DNA of 64,000 bases from Silvimonas amylolytica. GTDB taxonomy: Bacteria > Pseudomonadota > Gammaproteobacteria > Burkholderiales > Chitinibacteraceae. Position 1 is the first letter of the stretch; each line of letters opens with the position of its first letter. The position numbers were made by a program, and so were the translations under genes. The notes beneath the pieces are model-generated. The model did no database searches. It had not been told where the DNA came from and saw only the letters and a list, made by a program, of their open reading frames with translations. The stretch is from positions 310,001 to 374,000 of the forward strand of contig NZ_BMLY01000002.1 of the NCBI RefSeq assembly GCF_014645555.1, given 5' to 3'. Below are positions 53,448 to 62,358 of the stretch, piece after piece.

Positions 53448-56400
53448 ATGACAACCAGACGCTCCATCCTGAACAAAATCATTTTCCTGCTGTTGACGGC
53501 CACGCAAGCCATTCCGGTGAGCTATGCCGCAACCATTTCGCCATCGCAAACACCGTTGACTTCGCAAACCCAGTCTTCGCCCAACCTGATCATGGGCATC
53601 GACGATTCGGGTTCGATGGACTTCGAAGTCATGCTGACCACCAACGACGGCGCCTTGTGGTGGGACTCATACAATAAGAGTTTTACCAATAACACGAGCA
53701 CGTCCGTCACCGTTTCCGGTTTGACTAACGTGTCTGTGCCGGTTGGCCAACCCTGGTACAACTCTGTAGGTAATGCGGCAGCCAGTCAAAAAACAGACGA
53801 TGGCGTCAATAGCAACACCTGGTATAAATACGCCTATCTGTTCCCGGATGGCAGCACCACCGATGCCCGCAAAAACACAGACGCCACATACGATCACTTT
53901 GCCATCCCGCCTACGCAAGATTACGCGTTCTTGCGCAGTTCGGACTGGAACACGCTCTACTACAACACCAATACCACCTATACGGCCTGGTATCCGGCGT
54001 ACATCAACAACGGCACGGTCAACTATTCCAACGCAACCGCAACTGCAGCCCGCAGCCATCCGCAGTTGGGTGGCGCTACGCCGGTTACGCTGGATCTGAC
54101 CAATGTAGTCACGGCAGGTACCACCAAAGTGGGTTCTGCCTACACTGGCACCAAGTCCAACTGGACTTTCCACATGCTGCCCGGCATGGTCATACCCAAT
54201 GGTGCCTACACATCGAAAAAGGGTGCCGCATATACACAGCAGACCAGTAATGTCACCGTATCCGGTACTGATTACTATGAAGCTGACATCGCTTATTACC
54301 CGGCCACCTTCTTCGTTACGGACTCGACTTGCAAAGCCAGTGACGTAAGTACTACGTCCATACTCTGGGCAGATTCAGCGTGCGCTAAAGCGCCCGATGG
54401 TACTTATCTGCGCAAATACGAAATCAAGTCTGGAAAAACTTTCCCATCGGGTCGTAGCTATGCCGATGAGATGCAGAATTTCGCCAACTGGTTTCAGTAC
54501 TACCGTAAAAGAAAGCTGATGCTGGGCGCGGCCATGGGTTCGGTGCTGAGCAGCGTATCTGGCCTGCGCGGGGGCACGGTTGCGTTCAACAATCAGACTA
54601 CCGTCACCATGTACGATTTTGCGGCAACCAGCGATTCTGCCAACGTGAAGCCGTTGCTGGGTGCCATTTACACCAACGCGGCCAGCGGCGGTACACCCAC
54701 CCGCGAAACGCTGAAATATATCGGTGGCCAATTCGCACGGACGGATTCTTCAGCGCCGATCCAGAACGGTTGCCAGCGCAACACTGCGTTTATTTTGACT
54801 GACGGTTTTGCCAATGCCACTGCAGTAACGGCGCCGAGCTACGCCAACACCTATGTGACCGGCTCGCCGTACACCGTTATTACAACGAACACCCTCGCTG
54901 ACCTGGCAGCGTCCTACTACACCAATAATCCGCGCTCGGATCTGCCAACAGGGTTGTTGAAAGCAGACACCACCAATGCCGAAAATCCGGATAACAATAC
55001 CAACCTGCACGTCACTACATTCGGGATGACACTGGGTGCCAAAGGTACGGTCTACGACCCAACCGCAGCCAACTTCGTCGATCCTTTCCACCCGCCGTCC
55101 GGCACGACGTGGACCTGGCCTATCCCCACACAAAACCGTAACCCGACCGGTGTGGACGACTTGTGGCATGCCACCATTGTTGGCCGTGGCCAGATGTTCA
55201 GAGCCACAAACGTAAGCGAGGCAACCTCATACTTCAAGCAGGTGATCCAGAGTCTGCTGGCTACGGTGGGTTCCGATGCGGCTGTAACAACCACTTCGCC
55301 CAATATTACTTCCAGCAACAATACCCAGTTCAGCTCGACCTACAACGCGCAAAACTGGACAGGTGAACTGGCGGCGTACTCGATCAACCTCACTACCGGC
55401 GCAACCAACACAACGCCGTTGTGGACAGCCCAGTCGCAATTGACCGCGTTGACCCCCAGCACACGTCATATCGCGACATGGGATCCGGGTAACAACACAG
55501 CAGTCGCGTTTACATCGGCCGGTATTTCCTCGACCACTTTGGCCGGCATGGCCAATACCAATGCCAACGACGGCGCCAACGTGGTGAATTACATCCGTGG
55601 CGACCGCAGCCTGGAATCAGCCACTGGTTATCGGGTTCGCGCGGGTCTGCTGGGCGACATCGTAACGGCCGAACCTGTGTATGTACTTGGTCCGTACGCT
55701 GCGTACACTGACGCAGGCTACTCGGATATGTCTTCGTTGAACCGTACTGCGATGGTGTATCAAGCCGCTAACGACGGGATGGTGCACGCATTTAATGCTA
55801 CGACAGGCGCGGAGGTATGGGCTTATGTGCCGGGCCAGGTACTGGCGAACTTGCATTCTCTGACCAGTACCACCTACACGCACCAGTTCTTTGTTGATGG
55901 TACGCCCACCACAGGCGATTTTTATAACGGCAGCGCATGGAAAACCATGCTGGTTGGCGGTTTGCGGGCAGGTGGCAAGGGCTTTTACGCACTGGACATC
56001 ACAGCGCCGGCAGCAACCAGTGATGCTGACGTTGTCAGCAAAGTACTCTGGGAGTTCCCTGGTACCAACACAACCGCGGCCCAGAAAAACAATATTGGCC
56101 TGAGCTATGGTCAGCCGCTGCTGGTCAAGACACGCGCTGATGGCTGGGTCGTCCTGGTCACATCTGGTTATAACAACACAGCGGGCGACGGTCAGGGCCA
56201 CCTGTTTGTACTCAATGCAACCACCGGTGCCGTGATCAAGGACATTGCCACGGGTGCGGGTAGCGCCAGTTCACCGTCTGGTCTGGCTCAAATTTCTGCT
56301 TTTGCCGCCAATGCGCAAACCGATGCAACGATCGATTACGTTTATGGTGGGGACTTGCTGGGCAATGTCTGGCGTTTTGACTTGAGCACCACTGCAGACA

Positions 56401-57083
56401 CCAGCTGGACAGTGAAGAAACTGGCAGCCCTGGTTGATGCGTCCGGCAATGCGCAACCTGTTACCAGTGCGCCGGTGACCTCCGTACTCGCTAACGGCAA
56501 ACACATTGTGTATGTCGGTACCGGCAAGCTACTGGAAACGTCGGACCTCAGCACCACTACATCTCAGAGCATGTATGCACTGGTTGATGATTTGTCGACA
56601 AACCCGACTATTACTACACCGAGAACATCGCTGACGAAGAAAACCGTGACGGTAAACACCAGCACCGGCACCCGTACCATTAATTCGGACGCTGTGGATT
56701 ACACCACCAAGAAGGGTTGGTTCTTTGATTTGCCAGGTACTGGAGAACGTGTTTCGACAGATCCACAATTGGCGTTTGGCGCATTGATCTTCACCACCAA
56801 CCAGCCATCCAGTGTCGCGTGTTCGTCCAGAAGCTATGAGTATGCGGTGAGTGCTACGGATGGTGGCCAGTTGCCGGCCAGTGCCTTCCCGTCAGGCACA
56901 ACGCCGTGGAGCGGTATTGTTTTGGGTGCGAACCTGTCTTCTACGGTTTCCCTCACCGTTATGCCAAACGGGACACTGCGATTGACGACCAAGGGTTCGG
57001 ACGGCTCGACTCAGAACAACATCCTGAACATCACGGGTAGTGGCTCACTCAAGCAAGTACTGTGGCGTGAAATCACGCGATAA
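53448..57083 (+). CDS. pilY1: PilY1/PilC-type pilus tip adhesin
   Basis: A 1211-residue secreted pilus-biogenesis and adhesion protein. The signal peptide covers about 1-28. A von Willebrand A-like MIDAS motif D-x-S-x-S is at residues 52-56 (IDDSGSMDF). A long serine/threonine-rich region follows, then a C-terminal PilC-type beta-propeller (about 740-1150) with AYVPGQVLANLHSL and VYGGDLLGNVWRFDL. The calcium loop before that last motif is shortened compared with Pseudomonas PilY1, so calcium control may be weak. It ends the operon. Confidence 0.92.
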   Translation: MTTRRSILNKIIFLLLTATQAIPVSYAATISPSQTPLTSQTQSSPNLIMGIDDSGSMDFEVMLTTNDGALWWDSYNKSFTNNTSTSVTVSGLTNVSVPVGQPWYNSVGNAAASQKTDDGVNSNTWYKYAYLFPDGSTTDARKNTDATYDHFAIPPTQDYAFLRSSDWNTLYYNTNTTYTAWYPAYINNGTVNYSNATATAARSHPQLGGATPVTLDLTNVVTAGTTKVGSAYTGTKSNWTFHMLPGMVIPNGAYTSKKGAAYTQQTSNVTVSGTDYYEADIAYYPATFFVTDSTCKASDVSTTSILWADSACAKAPDGTYLRKYEIKSGKTFPSGRSYADEMQNFANWFQYYRKRKLMLGAAMGSVLSSVSGLRGGTVAFNNQTTVTMYDFAATSDSANVKPLLGAIYTNAASGGTPTRETLKYIGGQFARTDSSAPIQNGCQRNTAFILTDGFANATAVTAPSYANTYVTGSPYTVITTNTLADLAASYYTNNPRSDLPTGLLKADTTNAENPDNNTNLHVTTFGMTLGAKGTVYDPTAANFVDPFHPPSGTTWTWPIPTQNRNPTGVDDLWHATIVGRGQMFRATNVSEATSYFKQVIQSLLATVGSDAAVTTTSPNITSSNNTQFSSTYNAQNWTGELAAYSINLTTGATNTTPLWTAQSQLTALTPSTRHIATWDPGNNTAVAFTSAGISSTTLAGMANTNANDGANVVNYIRGDRSLESATGYRVRAGLLGDIVTAEPVYVLGPYAAYTDAGYSDMSSLNRTAMVYQAANDGMVHAFNATTGAEVWAYVPGQVLANLHSLTSTTYTHQFFVDGTPTTGDFYNGSAWKTMLVGGLRAGGKGFYALDITAPAATSDADVVSKVLWEFPGTNTTAAQKNNIGLSYGQPLLVKTRADGWVVLVTSGYNNTAGDGQGHLFVLNATTGAVIKDIATGAGSASSPSGLAQISAFAANAQTDATIDYVYGGDLLGNVWRFDLSTTADTSWTVKKLAALVDASGNAQPVTSAPVTSVLANGKHIVYVGTGKLLETSDLSTTTSQSMYALVDDLSTNPTITTPRTSLTKKTVTVNTSTGTRTINSDAVDYTTKKGWFFDLPGTGERVSTDPQLAFGALIFTTNQPSSVACSSRSYEYAVSATDGGQLPASAFPSGTTPWSGIVLGANLSSTVSLTVMPNGTLRLTTKGSDGSTQNNILNITGSGSLKQVLWREITR

Positions 57084-57099
57084 GCGCATCGCGTGATAC

Positions 57100-57133
57100 A
57101 AAAAAGGCTTTCCTCTGCGGGAAAGCCTTTTTT
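57100..57133 (+). terminator. Terminator after pilY1
   Basis: AAAAAAGGCTTTCC and GGGAAAGCCTTTTTTT pair over about 13 bp around a 5-base loop. Confidence 0.9.
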
Positions 57134-57242
57134 TATGCCTTGCTACCCGTTAGCGCTTTGAACAGGCAACTCATGGGGTGGGTCACAACCACACAGCAAC
57201 GCTGCAATGCGCCTTGAGCCTCAGCGCACTCTTCCTGAGCGA

Positions 57243-57956
57243 CTAGTCTGATAGCGGATCCTGTGGCTTCTCCGGCGCGCGCAGGGGCACTTCTCCCAGT
57301 ACGCCTGCTCCGTAGCTCACCCGCATCCGGTAATCCACAGCAGCACCGTCCTTCTGTGCCGCACGCAGGTGTATCTGCTGTAACTGCCTGAGCAGGTAAT
57401 CACTCGCTGTCGTGTCAAAGCTACTGGAAACCAGTTCAACGCGCGTAATCACTCCCTGATCATTGATATACAGATCCGCGATTAATTCTTGTGACGAATC
57501 TGTATTGGCCAGCGCCTGGCCAGGAATATTCATATCTGGATAATCCAGAATAACGGCAGGTACCATCACCTGGTCATAAGTGAAAAAAACCGGTGTATCC
57601 ATTACCGAAGGATTAACTTCTGGCTGGCTGGTTATTTCTTTTATTACTGGTTGAGAGGCGCGTAAATCGTGTAAAACTTTATTGCTTGGCACAATTGATT
57701 TTTTCTTATCAACCAATTTTCCAGTATTTGTCAGTACCTTGTCCGAGGACGCAATATGCTGTTGCAATTTTTGTTTTCCGATAACCAGCTGGACGCGTAG
57801 CGCATCGCTACCCAAGTGTATCTGATGGTGGTTACCATGACTGGATATCTTGAAAAAACACAATAAAATCAAATGGATAGAAAAAGAAAAAACAAAAGGG
57901 AATACCAGCCTGTTCCAGGGTTTTGTTTTTCTGGATACCGGGTTTGGTTTATTCAT
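57243..57956 (-). CDS. TonB-like energy-transducer protein, AT-rich 5' half
   Basis: A 237-residue single-pass protein. A basic N-terminus precedes one membrane helix (about 17-36, LVFPFVFSFSIHLILLCFF). A lysine/serine-rich linker and a C-terminal TonB-family domain (about 150-225) with SSQELIADLYINDQGVITRVEL follow. The N-terminal half uses more A/T-rich codons than the rest of the window. No ExbBD or receptor is adjacent. It lies 81 bases upstream of the TlpA-like gene on the same strand and may be cotranscribed with it. Confidence 0.72.
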   Translation of the reverse strand: MNKPNPVSRKTKPWNRLVFPFVFSFSIHLILLCFFKISSHGNHHQIHLGSDALRVQLVIGKQKLQQHIASSDKVLTNTGKLVDKKKSIVPSNKVLHDLRASQPVIKEITSQPEVNPSVMDTPVFFTYDQVMVPAVILDYPDMNIPGQALANTDSSQELIADLYINDQGVITRVELVSSSFDTTASDYLLRQLQQIHLRAAQKDGAAVDYRMRVSYGAGVLGEVPLRAPEKPQDPLSD

Positions 57957-58037
57957 ACTTCAGGGAATTTTGCCATTTCAGATTACATAAAAAATAAAAG
58001 GGCTTTTACAGCCCTTTGTGTATATATCTTTAAAAGA

Positions 58038-58526
58038 TTACATCAGTTTCCTGATTTCTTTTTCGACATCTTGTTCATTGATAGACCCCACATATTTTTT
58101 GACAATATTACCATTTTTGTCAATCAGAAAACTTGTAGGTGTCAATTCAACATTGTCGAAAGACCTGGCAACAGAACCAGAGATATCGTGAACAATAATG
58201 AAGGGCATGCGTTGTTGTTTGACGAAATTATTGATGTACACGGCAGGATCGTAGTCCATGGCAACGGACAGCGTTTTGTAGCCTTGTTTGCCATACTGGT
58301 CTTGCAGCTTTGCCAGATTACCCATTTCTTCGACACAACCTGGACAGGTGGTAGCCCAGAAGTTGACTAGCACGACGTTGCCCTTGAGCGATGCAGTTGA
58401 GCCCGTTTGTCCCTGTAGCGTGGTGTAAGAGACTTGGGGTGCGGGTTTTCTACTGTTACTGGTCATCAGAAACAAGGTGATCAGTGCTACAGCGATGAAT
58501 GGAAGTATCCAGTAAACGCGTTTCAT
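58038..58526 (-). CDS. TlpA/ResA-like membrane-anchored thiol-disulphide oxidoreductase
   Basis: A 162-residue thioredoxin-fold protein. An N-terminal signal anchor (about 4-22) holds it in the periplasm. The redox site is CPGC (Cys61, Cys64) after NFWATT, and the cis-proline region PTSFLIDKNG follows. Proteins of this type reduce cytochrome c apoproteins or other periplasmic disulphides. The ATG at 58524-58526 is chosen; the frame extends 22 codons upstream. It has an AT-rich composition with the TonB-like neighbour, which may indicate shared recent transfer. Confidence 0.88.
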   Translation of the reverse strand: MKRVYWILPFIAVALITLFLMTSNSRKPAPQVSYTTLQGQTGSTASLKGNVVLVNFWATTCPGCVEEMGNLAKLQDQYGKQGYKTLSVAMDYDPAVYINNFVKQQRMPFIIVHDISGSVARSFDNVELTPTSFLIDKNGNIVKKYVGSINEQDVEKEIRKLM

Positions 58527-58872
58527 GGGCTTTTTTGCAGATCCGGTGTGTTGAGTGAAACCTTCCGTGCAGGGTTTCCACTTAAGTAACAATGTTGGAT
58601 AAGAAAATATAAAAATAGATAATAAGGGTCAAGGTTTTCTGTGGATAACTGGTTTTTCCCTTATTGATCATCATGTTATTACGCTTTCAAGTCTGTATTC
58701 AAGTTGCGTTTCTACTGTGGATAATTTGGGGGTGAACCAGGCCGCTCACCGCAGAGTCAAGCTTATCCCCTGGTTCGTCCAGGTTTTCCACAGGCCATGT
58801 TGCTGATTTCATTGGGCCTTTGTGAACAAATGTATAATCCGGCACTTTTTGCTTTGGAATAAAGGACAGACG
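58527..58872. other. AT-rich intergenic region with DnaA boxes (oriC candidate)
   Basis: 346 bases between divergent genes. An AT-rich segment lies at about 58590-58630. Around it are perfect DnaA boxes at 58640-58648 and 58716-58724 (TGTGGATAA, reverse of TTATCCACA), TTTTCCACA at 58784-58792, and a one-mismatch box TGTGAACAA at 58821-58829. Weaker sites lie at 58594 and 58763. dnaA is not in the window. This arrangement is typical of a replication origin, and parS sites elsewhere in the window fit. Confidence 0.6.
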
Positions 58873-59793
58873 ATGGCGATCCAGTGGTACCCCGGGCACA
58901 TGAACGCGGCCCGTAAAGCGGTTGAAGAGACCATCGCCAAGGTCGACATGGTGATCGAGATCGTCGACGCCCGTTTACCTTTGTCCAGCAGCAATCCGAT
59001 GCTCGAACTGCTGCGCAAAAGTCGGCAGCGCGCTGCACTCAAGATTTTGAACAAGGCGGATCTGGCTGACCCGGCCCAGAACAAGGTCTGGCTGGAGTGG
59101 TTCAGCCAGCAGCCGCAGACAGCCTCTTTGTTGTTGGGTGAGGACACGCGTGCGGCAGGCGTGAAAAAGATCGGCCAACTGTGTCGCAAACTGGTGCCCA
59201 ATCGCACTGGCATGGAAAAACCGTTGCGGGCGCTGATCGTGGGGATTCCCAATGTGGGTAAATCCACCATGATCAACACGCTGATGAACCGCAAGGTTGC
59301 CAAAGTGGCGGACACTCCGGGTGTGACCAAGCATCAACAGCGAGTGGAGACGCCAGATGGCGTGATCCTCTACGACACGCCGGGCTTGTTGTGGCCGCGT
59401 ATTGAGCGTGAAGAATCCGGTTTGCGCCTGGCGCTGGCAGGTTCTGTGGGTCGCAACGCCTACCATGAGACGGAAGTCGCCTGGTTTGGCATCCAGACTT
59501 TTATCGAGCGTTACCCGGAATTGCTGAAGGCGCGTTTCAAGCTGTCTGATCTGGACGGCGGTTTTGAGCAGATATTTGAAAAAATTGGCCGTAAACGTGG
59601 CGCGATCCTGCCTGGTGGCGCGCTCGATGAGCAGAAAACGGCTGAGCTGATCTTGACTGAATATCGCAGTGGCAATATTGGCCGGATCACGCTTGAAACG
59701 CCGGCCGATTTCATTGAGGCGCCCAAAGCTGTGCGCCAGACGGATTACACCGGTGGCAAAAAAGACGCTGATGACGAGGACGTCGAAGCGTGA
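58873..59793 (+). CDS. rbgA: Ribosome biogenesis GTPase YlqF/RbgA
   Basis: Circularly permuted GTPase that helps late assembly of the 50S subunit. It has 306 residues. The motif order is G4 (NKAD, 60-63) before G1 (GIPNVGKST, 124-132) and G3 (DTPG), which defines the permuted class. The N-terminal MAIQWYPGHMNAARK is diagnostic. The ATG at 58873 follows AAAGGACAG; the upstream extension in this frame lies in the DnaA-box region. Its last codons overlap the next gene by 4 bases. Confidence 0.95.
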   Translation: MAIQWYPGHMNAARKAVEETIAKVDMVIEIVDARLPLSSSNPMLELLRKSRQRAALKILNKADLADPAQNKVWLEWFSQQPQTASLLLGEDTRAAGVKKIGQLCRKLVPNRTGMEKPLRALIVGIPNVGKSTMINTLMNRKVAKVADTPGVTKHQQRVETPDGVILYDTPGLLWPRIEREESGLRLALAGSVGRNAYHETEVAWFGIQTFIERYPELLKARFKLSDLDGGFEQIFEKIGRKRGAILPGGALDEQKTAELILTEYRSGNIGRITLETPADFIEAPKAVRQTDYTGGKKDADDEDVEA

Positions 59794-60641
59794 TGCGTCA
59801 TGTTGTGTTGCTGGCTTATCTGCTGCCGACTCTTGCCTGGTCGGCAGTTCGGGCTAAAGACGACAATGGCACCGTCATAGAGTTGCCGCAACCGGCACAC
59901 CGGGTCATCACGCTCGCGCCGCACGCTACGGAACTGGTTGCGGCGCTGGCGCCAGAAACCATCGTCGCGGTGGACACCGCCAGTGATTACCCGGACCTGG
60001 TAAAAAAACTACCCAAGGTGGCAGACTTTCAAAGTCTGAATGTGGAAGCCATTCTGGCCGCGCGGCCAGATCTGGTCATCGTGTGGGATAGTCAGGCGGT
60101 CAACCAGTCCATCGCGCAACTGCAACGCCAGCACATTCCGGTGTTTGTGAGCCGGCCCCAGACGCCTGCTGATGTTGGATCCAGTTTGCGGCGTCTCGGA
60201 AGTTTGCTTGGACGGGATGCGAAAGCGGATGAACTAGCGAATGCCCAGGCGCTGCGATACCAACAGCTGCTTAGCCAATATCAACGTGCAAGGCCGGTGC
60301 GGGTTTATTTGCAGGTGAGCGAAAACCCGTTGTTGAGCTTGTCGCGGCGCAGTTTTCTGGGGCAAATGCTCGCAGATTGCGGGGCAACCAGCCCGTATGC
60401 CAATGCGCGGGGGGAAGCGCCGCAGGTCAGTACCGAAGCGGTACTGGCTTTTGCGCCGGAATTAATGTTGACCACCGGCCTGAAAAGTACGCTGGATATC
60501 TGGAAAGCCTGGCCGCAGATCCCTGCAGTCAAGAACAACCGGTTGGTGGCGCTCACGGGGGACCAGTTTGTCAGGCCTGGGCCGCGGCTGATCGACGGCA
60601 TGCAAAAAGTGTGCGAACAAGTCGATGTTATCCGGCACTGA
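59790..60641 (+). CDS. Periplasmic cobalamin-binding protein (BtuF-like)
   Basis: A 283-residue ABC-transporter substrate-binding protein. A signal peptide (about 1-22) precedes two lobes of the helical-backbone type: HRVITLAPHATELVAAL and FQSLNVEAILAARPDLVIVWDSQ in the first, and PRLIDGMQKVCEQ at the end. The fold and the AARPDLVI motif fit the cobalamin/iron-siderophore class, BtuF most closely. No permease or ATPase is adjacent. It overlaps rbgA by 4 bases, so they share a message. Confidence 0.85.
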   Translation: MMRHVVLLAYLLPTLAWSAVRAKDDNGTVIELPQPAHRVITLAPHATELVAALAPETIVAVDTASDYPDLVKKLPKVADFQSLNVEAILAARPDLVIVWDSQAVNQSIAQLQRQHIPVFVSRPQTPADVGSSLRRLGSLLGRDAKADELANAQALRYQQLLSQYQRARPVRVYLQVSENPLLSLSRRSFLGQMLADCGATSPYANARGEAPQVSTEAVLAFAPELMLTTGLKSTLDIWKAWPQIPAVKNNRLVALTGDQFVRPGPRLIDGMQKVCEQVDVIRH

Positions 60642-60790
60642 AATATCGCCGTGGTACGATTCATGCCAAAGGAATACCGACCAACAATGTGCCAAATTGC
60701 ACACTTGCGCGGGTCAGACACGCAATCCGGGCAGCAAGCAGGCCCGAGTTATCATAAAATCCGGTAGAACAAAAACTGCGTTGGGTCGAC

Positions 60791-60991
60791 ATGGACGCCG
60801 AACTCGCCACACTCGAAGAAAAAATCAACATGCTGGTGCGCATCGTTGCTGCGCTGCGCAGTGAAAATCACCAGTTGCGCCAGGAAATTCTGGCCTCTGG
60901 TCGTGAAAACCAGCAGCTCGTTAGCAAGCTTGATGAGACCAAAACGCGCGTTGCCGCGCTGATCGAGCGTTTGCCTGAGGAAGAAGCATGA
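60791..60991 (+). CDS. zapB: ZapB-like coiled-coil protein
   Basis: A 66-residue, almost fully coiled-coil protein with heptads of Leu, Ile and Val (LEEKINMLVRIVAALRSENHQLRQEI) and a polar tail. Its size, coil and position directly before zapA, with a 4-base overlap, match the ZapB/TIGR02449 group that bundles FtsZ via ZapA. ATG at 60791. Confidence 0.8.
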   Translation: MDAELATLEEKINMLVRIVAALRSENHQLRQEILASGRENQQLVSKLDETKTRVAALIERLPEEEA

Positions 60992-61293
60992 GCCAGATCA
61001 AGCAGCTCGACGTATCGATCATGGGCCGTGATTTTCGCATCGCCTGTCCGGATGACGAGGAAGAAACCCTGCTCCAGGCTGTGGACGTGTTGAACGGGAA
61101 AATGAACGAGATCCGCGAAGGCGGTAAAGTCATTGGCCTGGAAAAAATCGCGATCATGGCCGCGCTCAATATCGCCCACGAATATCTGCATGTGAAGGCA
61201 GGCGGTTTTGACATTGGCGCATATCGGCGTAGAATCACCAACATGAATGCAACGGTGGATGTGGTGCTCAAGGGACAGTCAGAGCTGTTCTAG
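60988..61293 (+). CDS. zapA: Cell division protein ZapA
   Basis: Cross-links FtsZ protofilaments in the Z-ring. It has 101 residues. The ZapA domain starts QLDVSIMGRDFRIACPDDEEETLLQAVDVLN and has the C-terminal helix of the family. It overlaps zapB by 4 bases. The 6S RNA gene follows, as in many proteobacteria. Confidence 0.94.
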   Translation: MSQIKQLDVSIMGRDFRIACPDDEEETLLQAVDVLNGKMNEIREGGKVIGLEKIAIMAALNIAHEYLHVKAGGFDIGAYRRRITNMNATVDVVLKGQSELF

Positions 61294-61328
61294 CTAACCG
61301 GGCGCATGCCGCGCCACCTGCTACGATT

Positions 61329-61510
61329 GCTTTCCTGCGGTGTTCGACTACGGTTCTAATTTCCTTGAACCTAGCTTAAACCTCGGTCGCCAGCCACGAC
61401 GCGCCTGTTGTGAGCGTTCCTTAGTCGAACGCACCTGATGGCGCAAGGCCGGTGGCCACTTGAACCTCCGGGTTCAGGATACGAACCGACCGGCACTCGC
61501 GGGAAGCCCC
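61329..61510 (+). ncRNA. ssrS: 6S RNA
   Basis: Binds sigma-70 RNA polymerase and mimics an open promoter. Its position between zapA and fau is the conserved 6S locus. The 5' GCTTTCCTGCGGTG and 3' CACTCGCGGGAAGC ends pair to form the closing stem, and the middle holds the large internal bubble flanked by GTTCGACTACGG and TTAGTCGAAC-type arms. The exact 3' end is approximate. Confidence 0.82.
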
Positions 61511-61540
61511 CTTCTCTTGCCCAGCGCATCTCTATCCATC

Positions 61541-62134
61541 ATGGATCAAGAAAAAGCCGCGCTGCGGCAAACACTGCGTCAGCGCCGTTCTGCGCTGACC
61601 ATTTCATACCGGCGTGAAGCCAGCTTGTCGATTATGCAACGTGCCTGCCTGGGCAAGCTGCTGCGTCGTGGGCAGCGCGTGGCGGTTTATGTCTCGATGG
61701 CAAGTGAAATCTCCACGTGGCCATTGATCCTCAAAGCATTGCAGGCAGGCTGCCAGGTTTTTTTGCCGGTTGTGCCTCGCCGCGGACGTGGAATGCATTT
61801 TGTCCGCTACGATCACACCAGTCGCTGGGCACGCGACCACTACGGCATTCCCTTTCCGGTGCACGAAGAGACTTGCCGGCCGCAGGATCTGGATGTAGCC
61901 TTCGTCCCCCTTTTGGGTTTCGATGGAAGACTGGCCCGTTTGGGCCAGGGCGGCGGTTATTACGACACGACGTTTCGCTTCCGTCGCTTGCGCCAGAAAT
62001 GGAGAAAACCACGTCTGATCGGGCTTGCCTATGATTGCCAGCAGGTAACGCAATTACCGGTGGCACCGTGGGATTTACAGCTCGACGAAATCGTGACAGA
62101 AACCCGCCACTTGCGCGTTAGCCAGGTTATTTGA
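61541..62134 (+). CDS. fau: 5-formyltetrahydrofolate cyclo-ligase
   Basis: Converts 5-formyltetrahydrofolate to 5,10-methenyl-tetrahydrofolate. It has 197 residues from the ATG at 61541; the frame extends upstream into the 6S RNA. The N-terminal LRQTLRQRRSAL helix, the VAVYVSMASEI segment and the LGFDGRLARLGQGGGYYD ATP/folate loop identify the family. It directly follows 6S RNA, as usual. Confidence 0.94.
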   Translation: MDQEKAALRQTLRQRRSALTISYRREASLSIMQRACLGKLLRRGQRVAVYVSMASEISTWPLILKALQAGCQVFLPVVPRRGRGMHFVRYDHTSRWARDHYGIPFPVHEETCRPQDLDVAFVPLLGFDGRLARLGQGGGYYDTTFRFRRLRQKWRKPRLIGLAYDCQQVTQLPVAPWDLQLDEIVTETRHLRVSQVI

Positions 62135-62148
62135 GGCATTGTTCGCGT

Positions 62149-62200
62149 TGTCATGCCTGACAATTCATGACGTTGTCGTGAATTATTCACAACATGACAA
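62149..62200 (+). promoter_or_regulatory. Cluster of palindromic sites upstream of the PTS gene
   Basis: Within about 50 bases are TTGTCA-TGCC-TGACAA (62149-62164), TTGTCGTG (62173-62180), the perfect 13-bp palindrome GTGAATTATTCAC (62178-62190) and CATGACAA (62193-62200). Repeated TTGTCATG-type half-sites in both orientations suggest binding sites of a sugar-responsive repressor. Confidence 0.55.
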
Positions 62201-62358
62201 TGGGAAAAATTTCACTGATACGGCGCGCGCGAAGCTCTACACTACCAGCAGTGTCGAACTCCGGAACATGGGAAAACACGCCGGCCTGGCTTCTGCCTTG
62301 CCGGCTTTACTGCATCCGGATTGTCGAAAAAAGTCAGAAAAAACCAGAGGTTGCCAAG

